In this document: positions 9,630-18,637 of the stretch, piece after piece
Layout: each line of letters starts with the position of its first letter
How positions within the stretch are numbered: the first letter of the stretch is position 1
Source: Streptomyces sp. CG4
Lineage (GTDB): Bacteria; Actinomycetota; Actinomycetes; Streptomycetales; Streptomycetaceae
Assembly (NCBI RefSeq): GCF_041080655.1
Contig: NZ_CP163525.1
Coordinates: forward strand, 3,844,001-3,908,000
DNA: 64,000 bases
Direction: 5' to 3'
The notes under the pieces: generated by a model
What the model saw: only the letters and a program-made list of their open reading frames with translations
Told to the model about the DNA's origin: nothing
Databases searched by the model: none
Made by a program: the position numbers and the translations under genes

Positions 9630-9923
9630 GATGGGGCCCTTTCTCGGGTGGCGACGGTTCCGGCCGGCGCTCTGTACTGCGCTCTGTACATTCATACGAA
9701 TGCTTCGCGCCCCGCGATACGGGGAAGTCTACGAAGCGGCCGACCGTCAGCAACGATACCGGCACACGGGAAGGCCCCCACGGGACGGGGGCTTGGCCGG
9801 AAGGTAGCGTTCGCAAGGAATCACGAAGGGGCAGCCTTGGGAACGCGGTGGTCGTGCGGTGCGTTGTCGGGGTGGAAGCTCATATCGGACAGCCGTATTC
9901 GCCTAGGGGAAGACGCTCTTTTG
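9630..9923. other. divergent intergenic region before purN and a membrane-protein gene
   Basis: About 290 bp without a gene. A short GC stem (GCCCCC at 9774-9779 with GGGGGC at 9787-9792) is present. It must hold the purN promoter on the minus strand and the promoter of the plus-strand membrane protein. No firm -10/-35 boxes were identified. Confidence 0.3.
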
Positions 9924-10850
9924 ATGCCCGATCGCAGCCTGCGACTGCTCACGTTCCCTTCCTACCCACCCCGGGGAGGCGAGCGCGGCTCCGCCCTGCT
10001 GCGAGAACACCCGACCTCACCTCCGGAGGCCCGGCGGGACGGGTCCGACGACGCCGGGGGGCCCGCCGGCCAAGGCGGGCAGGGCGGGCCTGCGGGGCAG
10101 GGCGGCCGGGACGACAACGGACCAGGCGACAACGGACCAAGTGGCGGGCAGCGAGGTAACGGTCGCGGGGGCGGGCAGCGAGGCGACGGTCGCGGGGGCG
10201 GGCCGCAGGACGACAACCCGTTCGCGCCGCCGCCCGAGGGCGCCCCGGATCGGCCCTGGCAGCCCCGGCACCCCGAAGGATCCCAGGGGCACGGTCAGGG
10301 TCAGGGCTCCGGTCCCGGGGGCGGCTCCCCGTGGGGCGGCCAGTGGAGCGACCGCCAGCCCGGCCGCTCCCCCGGCGGCTTTGGCGAGCGGCCCGGCGGC
10401 GGCCCCCAGGGGCCCGGTGGACCGGTCGGCCCCGGTATGCGGTGGGACCCGACCGACCCCGCCCAGCGCCGCGCGCGCTACGCCCTCCTGTCCGGCATGT
10501 GGGCCGTCTTCTTCGCGCTGTTCAGCTGGCCGTACGTGGCTCTGCTGCTGGGTGTGCTCGCTCTGTACTGGGGCGTCAGCGCGCTGCGCGCCAAGCCGCG
10601 CGGCACGAGCCCGGACGCCCCGCCGGCCCCCGCCCCCGGCGCGAACCGCCCCCAGACGACAGCGGCCGTCGGCGGTCTCGTCACTGCCTCCCTGGCCCTG
10701 GTCCTGGTGGCCTCGACCTTCACGGTCCAGTTCGTCTACCGCGACTACTACACCTGCGTCAACGACGCCCTCACCCACGAGGCCAAACAGTCCTGCGACC
10801 GCCTGCTCCCGCAGCAGTTGCGGGGGGTCCTGGGGGTGGGGAACAGCTGA
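9924..10850 (+). CDS. Gly/Gln-rich integral membrane protein
   Basis: 308 residues from ATG 9924, with GGGGAAG about ten bases upstream. Residues 1-180 are a disordered Gly/Gln/Pro/Asp-rich cytoplasmic region with repeats of the form GGQRGxGRGGG. Two hydrophobic stretches follow: LLSGMWAVFFALFSWPYVALLLGVLALYW (a hairpin of helices) and a later helix (GGLVTASLALVLVAS) leading to YRDYYTCVNDALTHEAKQSC. Two cysteines sit in the probably external tail. This belongs to a conserved Streptomyces membrane family of unknown function located beside purN. Confidence 0.75.
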   Translation: MPDRSLRLLTFPSYPPRGGERGSALLREHPTSPPEARRDGSDDAGGPAGQGGQGGPAGQGGRDDNGPGDNGPSGGQRGNGRGGGQRGDGRGGGPQDDNPFAPPPEGAPDRPWQPRHPEGSQGHGQGQGSGPGGGSPWGGQWSDRQPGRSPGGFGERPGGGPQGPGGPVGPGMRWDPTDPAQRRARYALLSGMWAVFFALFSWPYVALLLGVLALYWGVSALRAKPRGTSPDAPPAPAPGANRPQTTAAVGGLVTASLALVLVASTFTVQFVYRDYYTCVNDALTHEAKQSCDRLLPQQLRGVLGVGNS

Positions 10851-10900
10851 GGCCCCGCCCATGTAGGGCAGCGCAGCGCAGCGGCAGTCGTCGTACCCGC

Positions 10901-10918
10901 GTAGCTGCGGGCAGTCGT
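10901..10918. repeat. dispersed motif GCTGCGGGCAGTCGT
   Basis: The intergenic copy GTAGCTGCGGGCAGTCGT lies just after the preceding stop codon. Near-identical copies occur inside the DUF5682 gene at 21421-21437 and 21469-21486. It seems to be a short interspersed element. Confidence 0.45.
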
Positions 10919-10953
10919 ACCTTCCTCCCCCCAGTCGTGCCTTCCCCCGTGTC

Positions 10954-12744
10954 TCAAGGGCCTGGGGTGACCCCGGTGGTGTCTGGGGGCTCCTGGGTGT
11001 CCGACGGCGGGTCGGTGAGGGGCGGTCGGGGCTCGGCCGGAGGTGGCTCGGGGGTGACCGGGCTTGCCGGGGCTTCGGTCGGGGCGTGCGCGTCGGCGGG
11101 TTCTCGTAGCGCCGACCGGTGGGAGACGCGCGCCAGGTCGTCGTCCAGGTCCGAGGGGAACGGGTCGTCGGCCGGGAGGAAGTCGTACAGCTCCTCCGCG
11201 TCGGCGGCGGTCGTCCCCGGCGCCGTACCCGGGCGCGTGGAGTGCTCGCCCTTGCCCGAGTCCCTGCCGTTCGCGCCCTTGGTGCCCTTCGTGCCCTTGG
11301 TGGTCTCCTTGCCCTGAGCCGTTTCCTCTCCTGCGCCCTCGCCCTCGGCCTCGCCGCTGGCGGTCTCCTTGCCCGGGAGCGTGTCCGTGGCCTTGGCCGG
11401 ATTCCCCGTCCGCCGCTCCCCCTCCGCTGTCCGGTTCCGCGCCCGTACACCCCACACCCGCCACCCCCGCACCACGAGCGCCACCGGCATCGCGAACGCC
11501 GCCGTCCACATCCCCACCGCTCCCCCGGCCTGCCACCACACCGGCCCAAAACGGGTCAGCGCGGCAACGCCCAACGGCCCGCCCGCCAGCTCGGCGAGCA
11601 GGGCGAAGGCCGCCGCGCAGACCACCGCCGTCAGCAGCACCTCCCCGGCGGTACGGAGGACCGACCAGCGCGCCGACACCGGTGCGCCCGGCTCCGCCCG
11701 GTACACCGCCCCCCGCGCCACGAACCACCCCGCCGTCACCCCGGCCGCCGCCGGCACCACCCCCGCCGCCCAGTTCAGCGGCGTCCCGACGCCCGGGTCC
11801 GGCACCGCCGCCAGCAGCGGGAACGGCGGCAGCATCGGGGCCGGATGGGAGGCGAACGGGTGCACCAGATGCCCGGCGCCGAGAAAGAACCCGGGGCCGA
11901 GGGCGTAGGACGCGGCCCACACCGCCGCGTTGGGGATCAGCGCGATGCCGAGCATCAGCACCGCGCACCGCCCCGTCCACCCCTCCGTCAGCTGGAGGAA
12001 GGACACCCGTGCCGCGGCGCCGTGCCAGATCAGTGACACCCCGAGCAGCAACGCCCCACCGCCGCAGAGCACCGCCGTAGCCGCACCGGTGGCCCGTACG
12101 GCCGTACCCAGCCGGGCCCGCGCGTCCGCGCCGAACACCAGCCGCCGCACCGGCCCCGGTACCACCACCAGCGCACGCAGCACCGGCTCGCGCGGGCTGC
12201 CGTACGCCGACCACACCCCGGCCGCCGCCGAACCCGCCGCGACCAGTGGCAGACACACCGCCACCCCGGCCCATGAGGGCCGCAGTTCACCGTCCGAGCA
12301 GTACAGCGCGACCGCGACGCCGACGCCGAGGTAGCCGAGGACGACCCCGGTCCACACCGTGCGCGCCGGTACCGGCGGCGGGCCGTCGGCGTCGTCGGGC
12401 GCGTCCACCGCGTCCCTGGCCGCCCGGTACACCCGCCACACGGGCAGCGTCAGCAGCAGCAACGGCGTCACCCCCACCGGCATGGGCGCCCCGGAGGGCG
12501 TGTCGGTGCGGACCAGTTCGATGCCGTGCGCCAGCAGCCACAGCGCGGCCGCCGTGTGCAGCGCGCCGCCCGGACCGCTGTCGGGATACGGCGAGCTGAC
12601 CCACAACACCATCAACAGCGCGGCGAACGAGGCGACACCGAGTCCGGCCGCGACGGCGCCGGCCAGGAAGCTCGCGGCCAGTCCGGGCTCGCGGTCCCGC
12701 ATCCGGGCCAGCAGCGCCGCCGGCGAGGTGCGGTGAACGGTCAT
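10954..12744 (-). CDS. DUF6350 family multi-pass membrane protein (PerM-like)
   Basis: About 596 residues. The first 430 carry roughly ten to twelve membrane helices (for example SFLAGAVAAGLGVASFAALL, VGVTPLLLLTLPVW, VLTAVVCAAAFALLAEL). The last 170 are a hydrophilic, charged, repeat-prone tail rich in Lys/Gly/Thr (ETTKGTKGTKGANGRD). Actinobacterial DUF6350 proteins beside purN are often labelled cell-division protein PerM; I did not verify that role. The ATG at 12744 has GGAG twelve bases upstream; ATG 12762 and GTG 12753 are alternatives with poor spacing. Confidence 0.8.
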   Translation of the reverse strand: MTVHRTSPAALLARMRDREPGLAASFLAGAVAAGLGVASFAALLMVLWVSSPYPDSGPGGALHTAAALWLLAHGIELVRTDTPSGAPMPVGVTPLLLLTLPVWRVYRAARDAVDAPDDADGPPPVPARTVWTGVVLGYLGVGVAVALYCSDGELRPSWAGVAVCLPLVAAGSAAAGVWSAYGSPREPVLRALVVVPGPVRRLVFGADARARLGTAVRATGAATAVLCGGGALLLGVSLIWHGAAARVSFLQLTEGWTGRCAVLMLGIALIPNAAVWAASYALGPGFFLGAGHLVHPFASHPAPMLPPFPLLAAVPDPGVGTPLNWAAGVVPAAAGVTAGWFVARGAVYRAEPGAPVSARWSVLRTAGEVLLTAVVCAAAFALLAELAGGPLGVAALTRFGPVWWQAGGAVGMWTAAFAMPVALVVRGWRVWGVRARNRTAEGERRTGNPAKATDTLPGKETASGEAEGEGAGEETAQGKETTKGTKGTKGANGRDSGKGEHSTRPGTAPGTTAADAEELYDFLPADDPFPSDLDDDLARVSHRSALREPADAHAPTEAPASPVTPEPPPAEPRPPLTDPPSDTQEPPDTTGVTPGP

Positions 12745-12816
12745 CAGATTCACGCGCTCCATGCTCCCAACGACACGCGCTTTCCCGGCGTAACAGGCAA
12801 AATACCGATGTGTCGC

Positions 12817-12842
12817 TCAATATATGTTTATCTGCTTTTTCG
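12817..12842 (+). promoter_or_regulatory. AT-rich promoter region of the sigma-like gene
   Basis: A run containing TATATGTTTAT and TTTTT stands out from the GC-rich surroundings and lies 17-40 bp before the GTG start at 12859. It is probably the -10 region and transcription start area. A -35 box is not obvious. Confidence 0.4.
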
Positions 12843-12858
12843 TACGAAAGGGTGCACA

Positions 12859-13698
12859 GTGACGAGCCCGACGCACGACGAGCCCCTGACGCCGCCTCAG
12901 GCCTTCGACGCGCTGTACGCGTTCTGTGCCCCCGCCCTCGTACGCCAGGCCTATCTGCTCACCGGGCGCCGGGAGCTGGCCCGCGCGGCCGTGGAACGGG
13001 CCTTCCAGCTGGCCTGGCAGCGCTGGCCCGAGGTGGCACGGGACCGCGATCCGGGCGGCTGGGTACGGGCGATGGCGTACGACTGCGCGCTCTCGCCGTG
13101 GCACCGCTTCCGCCCCCGGTACCGGCACGCCGAGCCGCCGCCGGCCGACCCTGCCGACCGGGCGCTGCTGCACGTCCTGCTGAACCTGCCGCCGTCGTAC
13201 CGGCGCACGCTCGTCCTGTACGACGGCGTGGGCCTCGATCTGCCGGAGACGGCGGCGGAGACGGAGGCCAGCACGCCGGCCGCCGCGCACCGGCTGACCC
13301 ACGCCCGCGAGGCGGTGGCCGCGCGGCTGCCGGAACTGGCCGACCCCGGCGAACTGCACCGCCGGCTGCTCGGACTGGCCTCGACGGAGCGGTTGCGCGC
13401 GGCCGGGGCGGAGCCGGTGCGGTGCGAGGGCGAGCGGCGGAGTGTGTTCTGGACCCGGGCGGCGATCGCGTTCACGATGACGATCGCCGGCGCGACGGCG
13501 CTCACGCTGTGGACGGCACCGACACACTTCGAGGCGCCGATCGCTCCGGCCCAGGCCGTGGAGGGGGTTCCGCCGGTCGGGGTCCTTCCGCCGCTCGGGC
13601 TCATGGGTCCGCCGCCCCCGAAGGAACAGGTGCGGCGGGCGAAGATGCGGAAGGTCGCGGCGGGGGGACCGGAGAGACTGGCTCCGGAACTCCGGTGA
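12859..13698 (+). CDS. sigma-70-like protein with a C-terminal membrane helix
   Basis: 279 residues, GTG start after GAAAGGG. Residues 15-60 resemble sigma region 2 (AFCAPALVRQAYLLTGRRELA, then FQLAWQRWPEVARD). Residues 95-155 resemble region 4 (HVLLNLPPSYRRTLVLYDG, then a helix-turn-helix ETAAETEASTPAAAHRLTHAREA). A hydrophobic helix at about 200-220 (AAIAFTMTIAGATALTLW) and a Pro-rich tail ending in a basic segment follow. ECF sigma factors rarely carry their own membrane helix, so it may be a tethered or non-canonical regulator. It is divergent from the PerM-like gene and convergent with sucD. Confidence 0.7.
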   Translation: MTSPTHDEPLTPPQAFDALYAFCAPALVRQAYLLTGRRELARAAVERAFQLAWQRWPEVARDRDPGGWVRAMAYDCALSPWHRFRPRYRHAEPPPADPADRALLHVLLNLPPSYRRTLVLYDGVGLDLPETAAETEASTPAAAHRLTHAREAVAARLPELADPGELHRRLLGLASTERLRAAGAEPVRCEGERRSVFWTRAAIAFTMTIAGATALTLWTAPTHFEAPIAPAQAVEGVPPVGVLPPLGLMGPPPPKEQVRRAKMRKVAAGGPERLAPELR

Positions 13699-13706
13699 GC
13701 GAAAAC

Positions 13707-13747
13707 GCCGGCAGGCCCGCCCCAGCCAACGGGACGGGCCTACCGGC
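13707..13747. terminator. intrinsic terminator between convergent genes
   Basis: A long stem, GCCGGCAGGCCCGCCCC pairing with GGGACGGGCCTACCGGC with two mismatches, lies between the sigma-like gene stop and the sucD stop. Confidence 0.75.
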
Positions 13748-13764
13748 AGTCGGAGCTGAGACGC

Positions 13765-14649
13765 TCAGCCGCCCAGGATCTCGCGGGCGAGCTTCGCCGT
13801 CTCGGTCGGGGTCTTGCCGACCTTGACGCCCGCGGCCTCCAGGGCCTCCTTCTTGGCCTGTGCGGTGCCGGAGGAGCCGGAGACGATGGCGCCGGCGTGG
13901 CCCATGGTCTTGCCCTCGGGCGCGGTGAAGCCCGCGACGTAACCGACGACCGGCTTGGTCACGTTCTCCTTGATGAACGCGGCCGCACGCTCCTCGGCGT
14001 CGCCACCGATCTCACCGATCATCACGATGAGCTCGGTCTCCGGGTCGTCCTGGAACGCGGCCAGGGCGTCGATGTGCGTGGAGCCGATGATCGGGTCGCC
14101 ACCGATGCCGACGGCCGTCGAGAAGCCGATGTCACGGAGCTCGTACATCATCTGGTACGTCAGCGTGCCGGACTTCGAGACCAGGCCGATGCGGCCCGGC
14201 TTCGTGATGTCGCCCGGGATGATGCCGACGTTCGACTGGCCCGGGGTGATGATGCCGGGGCAGTTCGGGCCGATGATGCGGGTCTTGTTGCCCTTCTTGC
14301 CGGCGTACGCCCAGAAGGACGCCGTGTCGTGCACGGCGATGCCCTCGGTGATCACGACGGCCAGCGGGATCTCGGCGTCGATGGCCTCGACGACCGCGTC
14401 CTTGGTGAACTTCTCCGGCACGAAGATGACGGAGACGTCGGCGCCGGTCTTGTCGATGGCCTCCTTGACGGTACCGAAAACGGGTACCTCGGTGCCGTCG
14501 AACTCCACGGTGGTGCCCGCCTTCCGCGGGTTCACGCCGCCCACGACGTTGGTGCCGTCCCCGAGCATGAGCTTGGTGTGCTTCATGCCGGTGGCACCGG
14601 TCATGCCCTGGACGATGACCTTGCTGTCCTTGTTGAGCCAGATAGCCAT
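13765..14649 (-). CDS. sucD: succinyl-CoA synthetase alpha subunit
   Basis: 294 residues, full length for the ADP/GDP-forming alpha subunit of the TCA cycle. The N-terminal CoA-binding Rossmann part has VIVQGMTGATGMKHTK and GGVNPRKAG. The phosphorylated His is in TMGHAGAIVSGSSGTAQAK. The ATG start follows GAGGAC. It lies 27 bp downstream of sucC in one operon. The two subunits form the cytoplasmic enzyme that converts succinyl-CoA to succinate with substrate-level phosphorylation. Confidence 0.98.
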   Translation of the reverse strand: MAIWLNKDSKVIVQGMTGATGMKHTKLMLGDGTNVVGGVNPRKAGTTVEFDGTEVPVFGTVKEAIDKTGADVSVIFVPEKFTKDAVVEAIDAEIPLAVVITEGIAVHDTASFWAYAGKKGNKTRIIGPNCPGIITPGQSNVGIIPGDITKPGRIGLVSKSGTLTYQMMYELRDIGFSTAVGIGGDPIIGSTHIDALAAFQDDPETELIVMIGEIGGDAEERAAAFIKENVTKPVVGYVAGFTAPEGKTMGHAGAIVSGSSGTAQAKKEALEAAGVKVGKTPTETAKLAREILGG

Positions 14650-14676
14650 GGTGTGTTGTGTCCTCGTCCTGAGTGC

Positions 14677-15858
14677 TTACTTGGCGGCGTGGGCCAGCTC
14701 GGCGGCCTTGTCGGCCGCGCCGTCCATGGTGTCGACGCGCTGCACCAGCGGGTGGTTGGCGTCCGTGAGGATCTTGCGGCCCAGCTCGGCGTTGTTGCCG
14801 TCGAGGCGGACGACGAGCGGCTTCTCGACCTTCTCGCCGCGGTCCTCCAGGAGCTTCAGGGCCTGCACGATGCCGTTGGCGACCTCGTCGCAGGCGGTGA
14901 TGCCACCGAAGACGTTCACGAAGACGGACTTGACGTCCGGGTCGCCCAGGATGATCTCCAGGCCGTTCGCCATGACCTGGGCGGAGGCGCCACCGCCGAT
15001 GTCCAGGAAGTTGGCGGGCTTGACGCCACCGTGGTTCTCACCGGCGTACGCGACGACGTCCAGGGTGCTCATGACGAGACCGGCGCCGTTGCCGATGATG
15101 CCGACCTCACCGTCGAGCTTGACGTAGTTGAGGTTCTTCTCCTTGGCGGCGGCCTCAAGCGGGTTGGCCGCGTCCTTGTCGTGGAGCTCCTCGTACTCGG
15201 GGTGGCGGAACTCGGCGTTCTCGTCGAGCGACACCTTGCCGTCGAGGGCGATGACGTCACCGGAGGCGACCTTCGCGAGCGGGTTGACCTCGACGAGGAG
15301 GGCGTCCGACTTGATGAAGGTGTCCCACAGCTTGACCAGGACGTTCGCGACCTTGTCCGCGACCTCGGCGGGGAACTTGGCGGCCGCGACGATCTCGCGG
15401 GCCTTGGCCTCGTCCACACCGTCGATCGGGTCGATCGACGTCTTGGCGACGGCCTCGGGGCGGGTGGCCGCCACCTCCTCGATCTCCACGCCGCCCTCGA
15501 CGGAGGCGATGGAGAGGAAGGTGCGGTTGGCACGGTCGAGGAGGAAGGAGACGTAGTACTCCTCGAGGATCTCCGGAGCGGTCTCGGCGATCATGACCTT
15601 GTGGACCGTGTGGCCCTTGATGTCCATGCCGAGGATGTCCGTCGCACGGGCGACGGCCTCGTCCGCGGAGGCGGCCAGCTTGACGCCACCGGCCTTGCCG
15701 CGACCACCGACCTTCACCTGCGCCTTGACGACGGACTTGCCGCCCAGCCGCTCGGTGATCTCGCGCGCCGCCTCAGGCGTGTCGATGACTTCACCGGCCA
15801 GCACCGGTACATCGTGCTTGGCGAAGAGGTCCCTCGCCTGGTACTCGAACAGGTCCAC
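14677..15858 (-). CDS. sucC: succinyl-CoA synthetase beta subunit
   Basis: 393 residues. The ATP-grasp N-terminus begins DLFEYQARDLFAKHDVPV, with VVKAQVKVGGRGKAGGVKL. The C-terminal ligase domain has VFGGITACDEVANGIVQAL. A GTG start follows GGGACGGAAGC. It is the first gene of sucCD and is preceded by about 450 bp of regulatory DNA. Confidence 0.98.
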   Translation of the reverse strand: MDLFEYQARDLFAKHDVPVLAGEVIDTPEAAREITERLGGKSVVKAQVKVGGRGKAGGVKLAASADEAVARATDILGMDIKGHTVHKVMIAETAPEILEEYYVSFLLDRANRTFLSIASVEGGVEIEEVAATRPEAVAKTSIDPIDGVDEAKAREIVAAAKFPAEVADKVANVLVKLWDTFIKSDALLVEVNPLAKVASGDVIALDGKVSLDENAEFRHPEYEELHDKDAANPLEAAAKEKNLNYVKLDGEVGIIGNGAGLVMSTLDVVAYAGENHGGVKPANFLDIGGGASAQVMANGLEIILGDPDVKSVFVNVFGGITACDEVANGIVQALKLLEDRGEKVEKPLVVRLDGNNAELGRKILTDANHPLVQRVDTMDGAADKAAELAHAAK

Positions 15859-15923
15859 GCGCTTCCGTCCCTATCAGTGATCTCGCGGTTCGTTGGATGC
15901 GTGGGCGTGCCGCGAAGGGCAAC

Positions 15924-16052
15924 GTGACGTCCGCTTGTCACAAGGGAGGCGCACACGGTGTCCGAGCGCGCGGCATGTCCGTCTCGCAGGTTATCGCCGC
16001 TTGCGGGGGCTCCCTAAATCGAGGGTCACACGCGAGCGGTGATACCTGTCAC
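15924..16052 (-). promoter_or_regulatory. candidate Crp-type sites upstream of sucC
   Basis: GTGATACCTGTCAC at 16039-16052 fits GTG-N6-GNCAC, the form reported for the Streptomyces Crp site. A second dyad, GTGAC-N8-GTCAC, lies at 15924-15941. Both sit 66-195 bp before the sucC start, inside the otherwise gene-free 15859-16315 interval. Function is inferred from shape only. Confidence 0.35.
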
Positions 16053-16132
16053 ATGATGCCGGATTTCCTGGCACGGCGTGCCGATGGATCAGGGCGGAAC
16101 GGGTGCGGATCCGGGGCTTCGGGCTGAAGTGT

Positions 16133-16170
16133 GAGGCCTCACCGGGCTGGGGTTGACCCGGTGAGGCCTC
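16133..16170 (-). terminator. terminator downstream of the repeat-rich exported protein
   Basis: A perfect 14-bp stem (GAGGCCTCACCGGG with CCCGGTGAGGCCTC) and a 10-base loop lie 146 bp past the stop of the minus-strand gene ending at 16316. Further weak GC dyads fill the interval. Confidence 0.6.
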
Positions 16171-16315
16171 GGGGACGACCCCGGTGGTTCCGGGGCCGGG
16201 GCGGTTGATCCCCACCCCAATGGGGACCACGCGCCCGGGCCGCGGGACCCCGGCCGGACGGACCGACGGAATTCGGCCGTCCGGGTCCGGACCCCCACGG
16301 AGCGAATCGGGGCGC

Positions 16316-18394
16316 TCAGCCCTGGTACCGGATGCCCGATACGACGTCCTGCACGCCGTACGAGCCCTGGACCACGGCACCCTGCGCCAAGTTCCGGACA
16401 ACGCCGCCCCGCACGCCGTACGGGTCGTGGGCAACGGCCTGCTGCACGCCGTACAGGTCCTGGCCAGCGGCCTCCTGCACGCCGTACCCGTCCTGGGCAG
16501 CGGCCTGCCACACGCCGTACCCGTCCTGGAAATGCGTCGTCGGTACGGCCGTACGGGCGATCCCCTCGGCCCCGCCGGCGGCGTGCCCGGCGAGCGGGCC
16601 ACCGGAGTACCGGACCGTGCCGTCGAGGTCGTGCGCGAAGGCTCCGGTCTGCTGAGCGAGGGGAGCCTCGGTGCCCGTGAGGTTGTCCGTGACGCCCGCC
16701 GCGAAGGGCCCGGTCTCGCCCGCGACGCCGTGGGCCAGGCCGGCCGTGCTCGCGCCGACCCCGCCGGCGACCGGCCGCACGGTCCCGGTGACCTGGCCGG
16801 TCACGGGCGCCACGGTGCCCATGGCGGTGCCGACCGCCTGGTGCACGGCCCCGGTGGCGGTGCCGGTGAGGGGCGTGGTCGCGTCCGTGACCCCGGCCGC
16901 GAAGGGCGGCACCTGGGCGGTCACGCCCTCGCCGAAGGCTCCGGTCTGCGCGGTCACGCCGTACGCGAGCGGCGGTACGGCACCGGCCACGCCTCCCGCG
17001 AAGGGCTGGACGTCACCGGCCACGCCGTGACCGAGGGCGCCCGCGTCGGCGACGGCCTGCCCGCCGACCGGCACGACCCCGTGCACAGCCGCGCGCACGG
17101 CCGCGTGCACGGCTCCGGTGGCCACCGGCGGGAGCACGGCCTCCGTGGTGTTCCGGGCGACCTGCCCGACCAGCCCGCCGGCGTACGACGCCGCGTCCGC
17201 GGCCACCGGCCGCACCTCACCGACGGCCCCCGTGGCGACCCCGTGGACCCCGGAAACGGTGCCCTCGGCGGTCCCGTATCCACCGGACACAGCGCCCTCG
17301 GCGACGCCCAGCGCCCCGTAGACAGCGCCCCCGGCAACCCCGTGCACACCCGAGACGGTGCCCTGGGCGGTCCCGTATCCGCCCGTCACGGCATGCCCGG
17401 CCGTGGCCCGTACGCCCGTCACCGCCTGGCCGGCGACCGGTACGGCGCCGTCCAGCGCCGCGGAGGCCACCGGCGGGACGGCGGCGGCGGTCGTCTCGTC
17501 CACCACCGGCGTGACCGCGCCGGGCACGGCCCGGACCGTGCCGACGACCCGCTGCTCTACACCCGTGGCCGTACCGGTGACCTGGGCGGGCACCCCGGCG
17601 ACGGAGGCCTCGGCCGCGCCGGTCGCCTCGGCGGCCGTGCCACGCGCGACGGCCGTGGCACCGGCGGTCCGGCCCTGCGCGCCGGCGACGATCTGCTGCG
17701 CCGTCGTCCGTACGGCACCCTCGGCGCCCTGCGCCTTCGCACGGGCGGCCGCCTGCGTGGCCTGGAGCTTGGTCTGGGCGGCGGCCAGGGCCTCCTGCAC
17801 CTCGGGGGCGAAGGAGGTGAGCGGGCCGAAGAGGTAGTCGATCTCGTCCTGCGCGGTGCCGAGCGGAGCGACCTGGGACACGGTCGACGCGGCGTGCGCG
17901 GCCGCGTGGGCGACATGGCCGGTGAGGTGCTGCGCGCCCTCGGCCTCGACACGGGCCTGAACGTGCACCGGTACCTGCCCGTTCGCCCGCTGCTGCATCG
18001 CGCGGGCCGCCCGGGCGCCCCTGACGGCCTCGGCGCCACGGATCTTCGCGGCGGCCGGAACCTTGGCGTCGACGTAGCGGCGGGCGTGGTCGGCGGTGCC
18101 GGTGAGGGAGACGGTGGCGCCGGTGGCGCCCGAGACGGTCGACGTGCCCGAGGCGGCCGCACCGGCCGGGTCGACCAGGTCGGAGACGGTGTTCTGAACG
18201 CCGGAGACGGTGTCGTGGACACCGGTGAGGACGCCGTCGACCGTCCCGGCGACGGAGTCGGTGCCGGTGCCCGCGTCCGGCGCGGACACGGAGGTGGTGG
18301 ACAGTTCGTCGGCGCTGGCGGCGGCCGAGCCGAGCGCCCACGCGCCGGTGACTCCGGCGGCTATCACGATCGAACGACGGATGTTCTTGTTCAT
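16316..18394 (-). CDS. exported Ala/Val/Gly-rich repeat protein
   Basis: 692 residues from ATG 18394 (AAGGAC lies 12 bases upstream; a TTG at 18406 is too close to it). Residues 1-30 are a signal peptide (IAAGVTGAWALGSAAASA). The rest is low complexity. It has degenerate units such as GGYGTAEGTVSGVHGVA, and AGAVPPLAYGVTAQTG-type stretches with VAPVTGQVTG spacing. A C-terminal array has spaced YGVQ blocks (DGYGVQEAAGQDLYGVQQA). There are no enzymatic motifs, almost no Cys or Trp, and no sortase signal. It could form an extended surface or hydrophobic fibrous structure. The family function is unknown. Confidence 0.65.
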   Translation of the reverse strand: MNKNIRRSIVIAAGVTGAWALGSAAASADELSTTSVSAPDAGTGTDSVAGTVDGVLTGVHDTVSGVQNTVSDLVDPAGAAASGTSTVSGATGATVSLTGTADHARRYVDAKVPAAAKIRGAEAVRGARAARAMQQRANGQVPVHVQARVEAEGAQHLTGHVAHAAAHAASTVSQVAPLGTAQDEIDYLFGPLTSFAPEVQEALAAAQTKLQATQAAARAKAQGAEGAVRTTAQQIVAGAQGRTAGATAVARGTAAEATGAAEASVAGVPAQVTGTATGVEQRVVGTVRAVPGAVTPVVDETTAAAVPPVASAALDGAVPVAGQAVTGVRATAGHAVTGGYGTAQGTVSGVHGVAGGAVYGALGVAEGAVSGGYGTAEGTVSGVHGVATGAVGEVRPVAADAASYAGGLVGQVARNTTEAVLPPVATGAVHAAVRAAVHGVVPVGGQAVADAGALGHGVAGDVQPFAGGVAGAVPPLAYGVTAQTGAFGEGVTAQVPPFAAGVTDATTPLTGTATGAVHQAVGTAMGTVAPVTGQVTGTVRPVAGGVGASTAGLAHGVAGETGPFAAGVTDNLTGTEAPLAQQTGAFAHDLDGTVRYSGGPLAGHAAGGAEGIARTAVPTTHFQDGYGVWQAAAQDGYGVQEAAGQDLYGVQQAVAHDPYGVRGGVVRNLAQGAVVQGSYGVQDVVSGIRYQG

Positions 18395-18637
18395 TGCGTG
18401 CGTCAAGTCCTTCGGAAACAGCTGGAAACGGCTGGAAACGGCTGGAAGCAGCCGGAAAACGGCTGGGGGTTCCGTCCGGGGACCGCGGAACGCGCACCAT
18501 GCGAGCGCGGCTTGCGTGCATGCCGAACGCGGATCACATGAGCGCGGATCGCTCTGATCAGTGGGGGTCCGGACGGGCGGGCGGACCTGTTCCGCCCCCG
18601 CGCGACAGGTCCGTGGCGGGGAGCTCGGCCCTGCTGT

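Noticed and set aside
16184..18541. Long plus-strand open frame opposite the repeat-rich exported protein
   Set aside because: The minus strand has a signal peptide, start site and terminator; the plus frame is Gly/Arg-rich shadow sequence.
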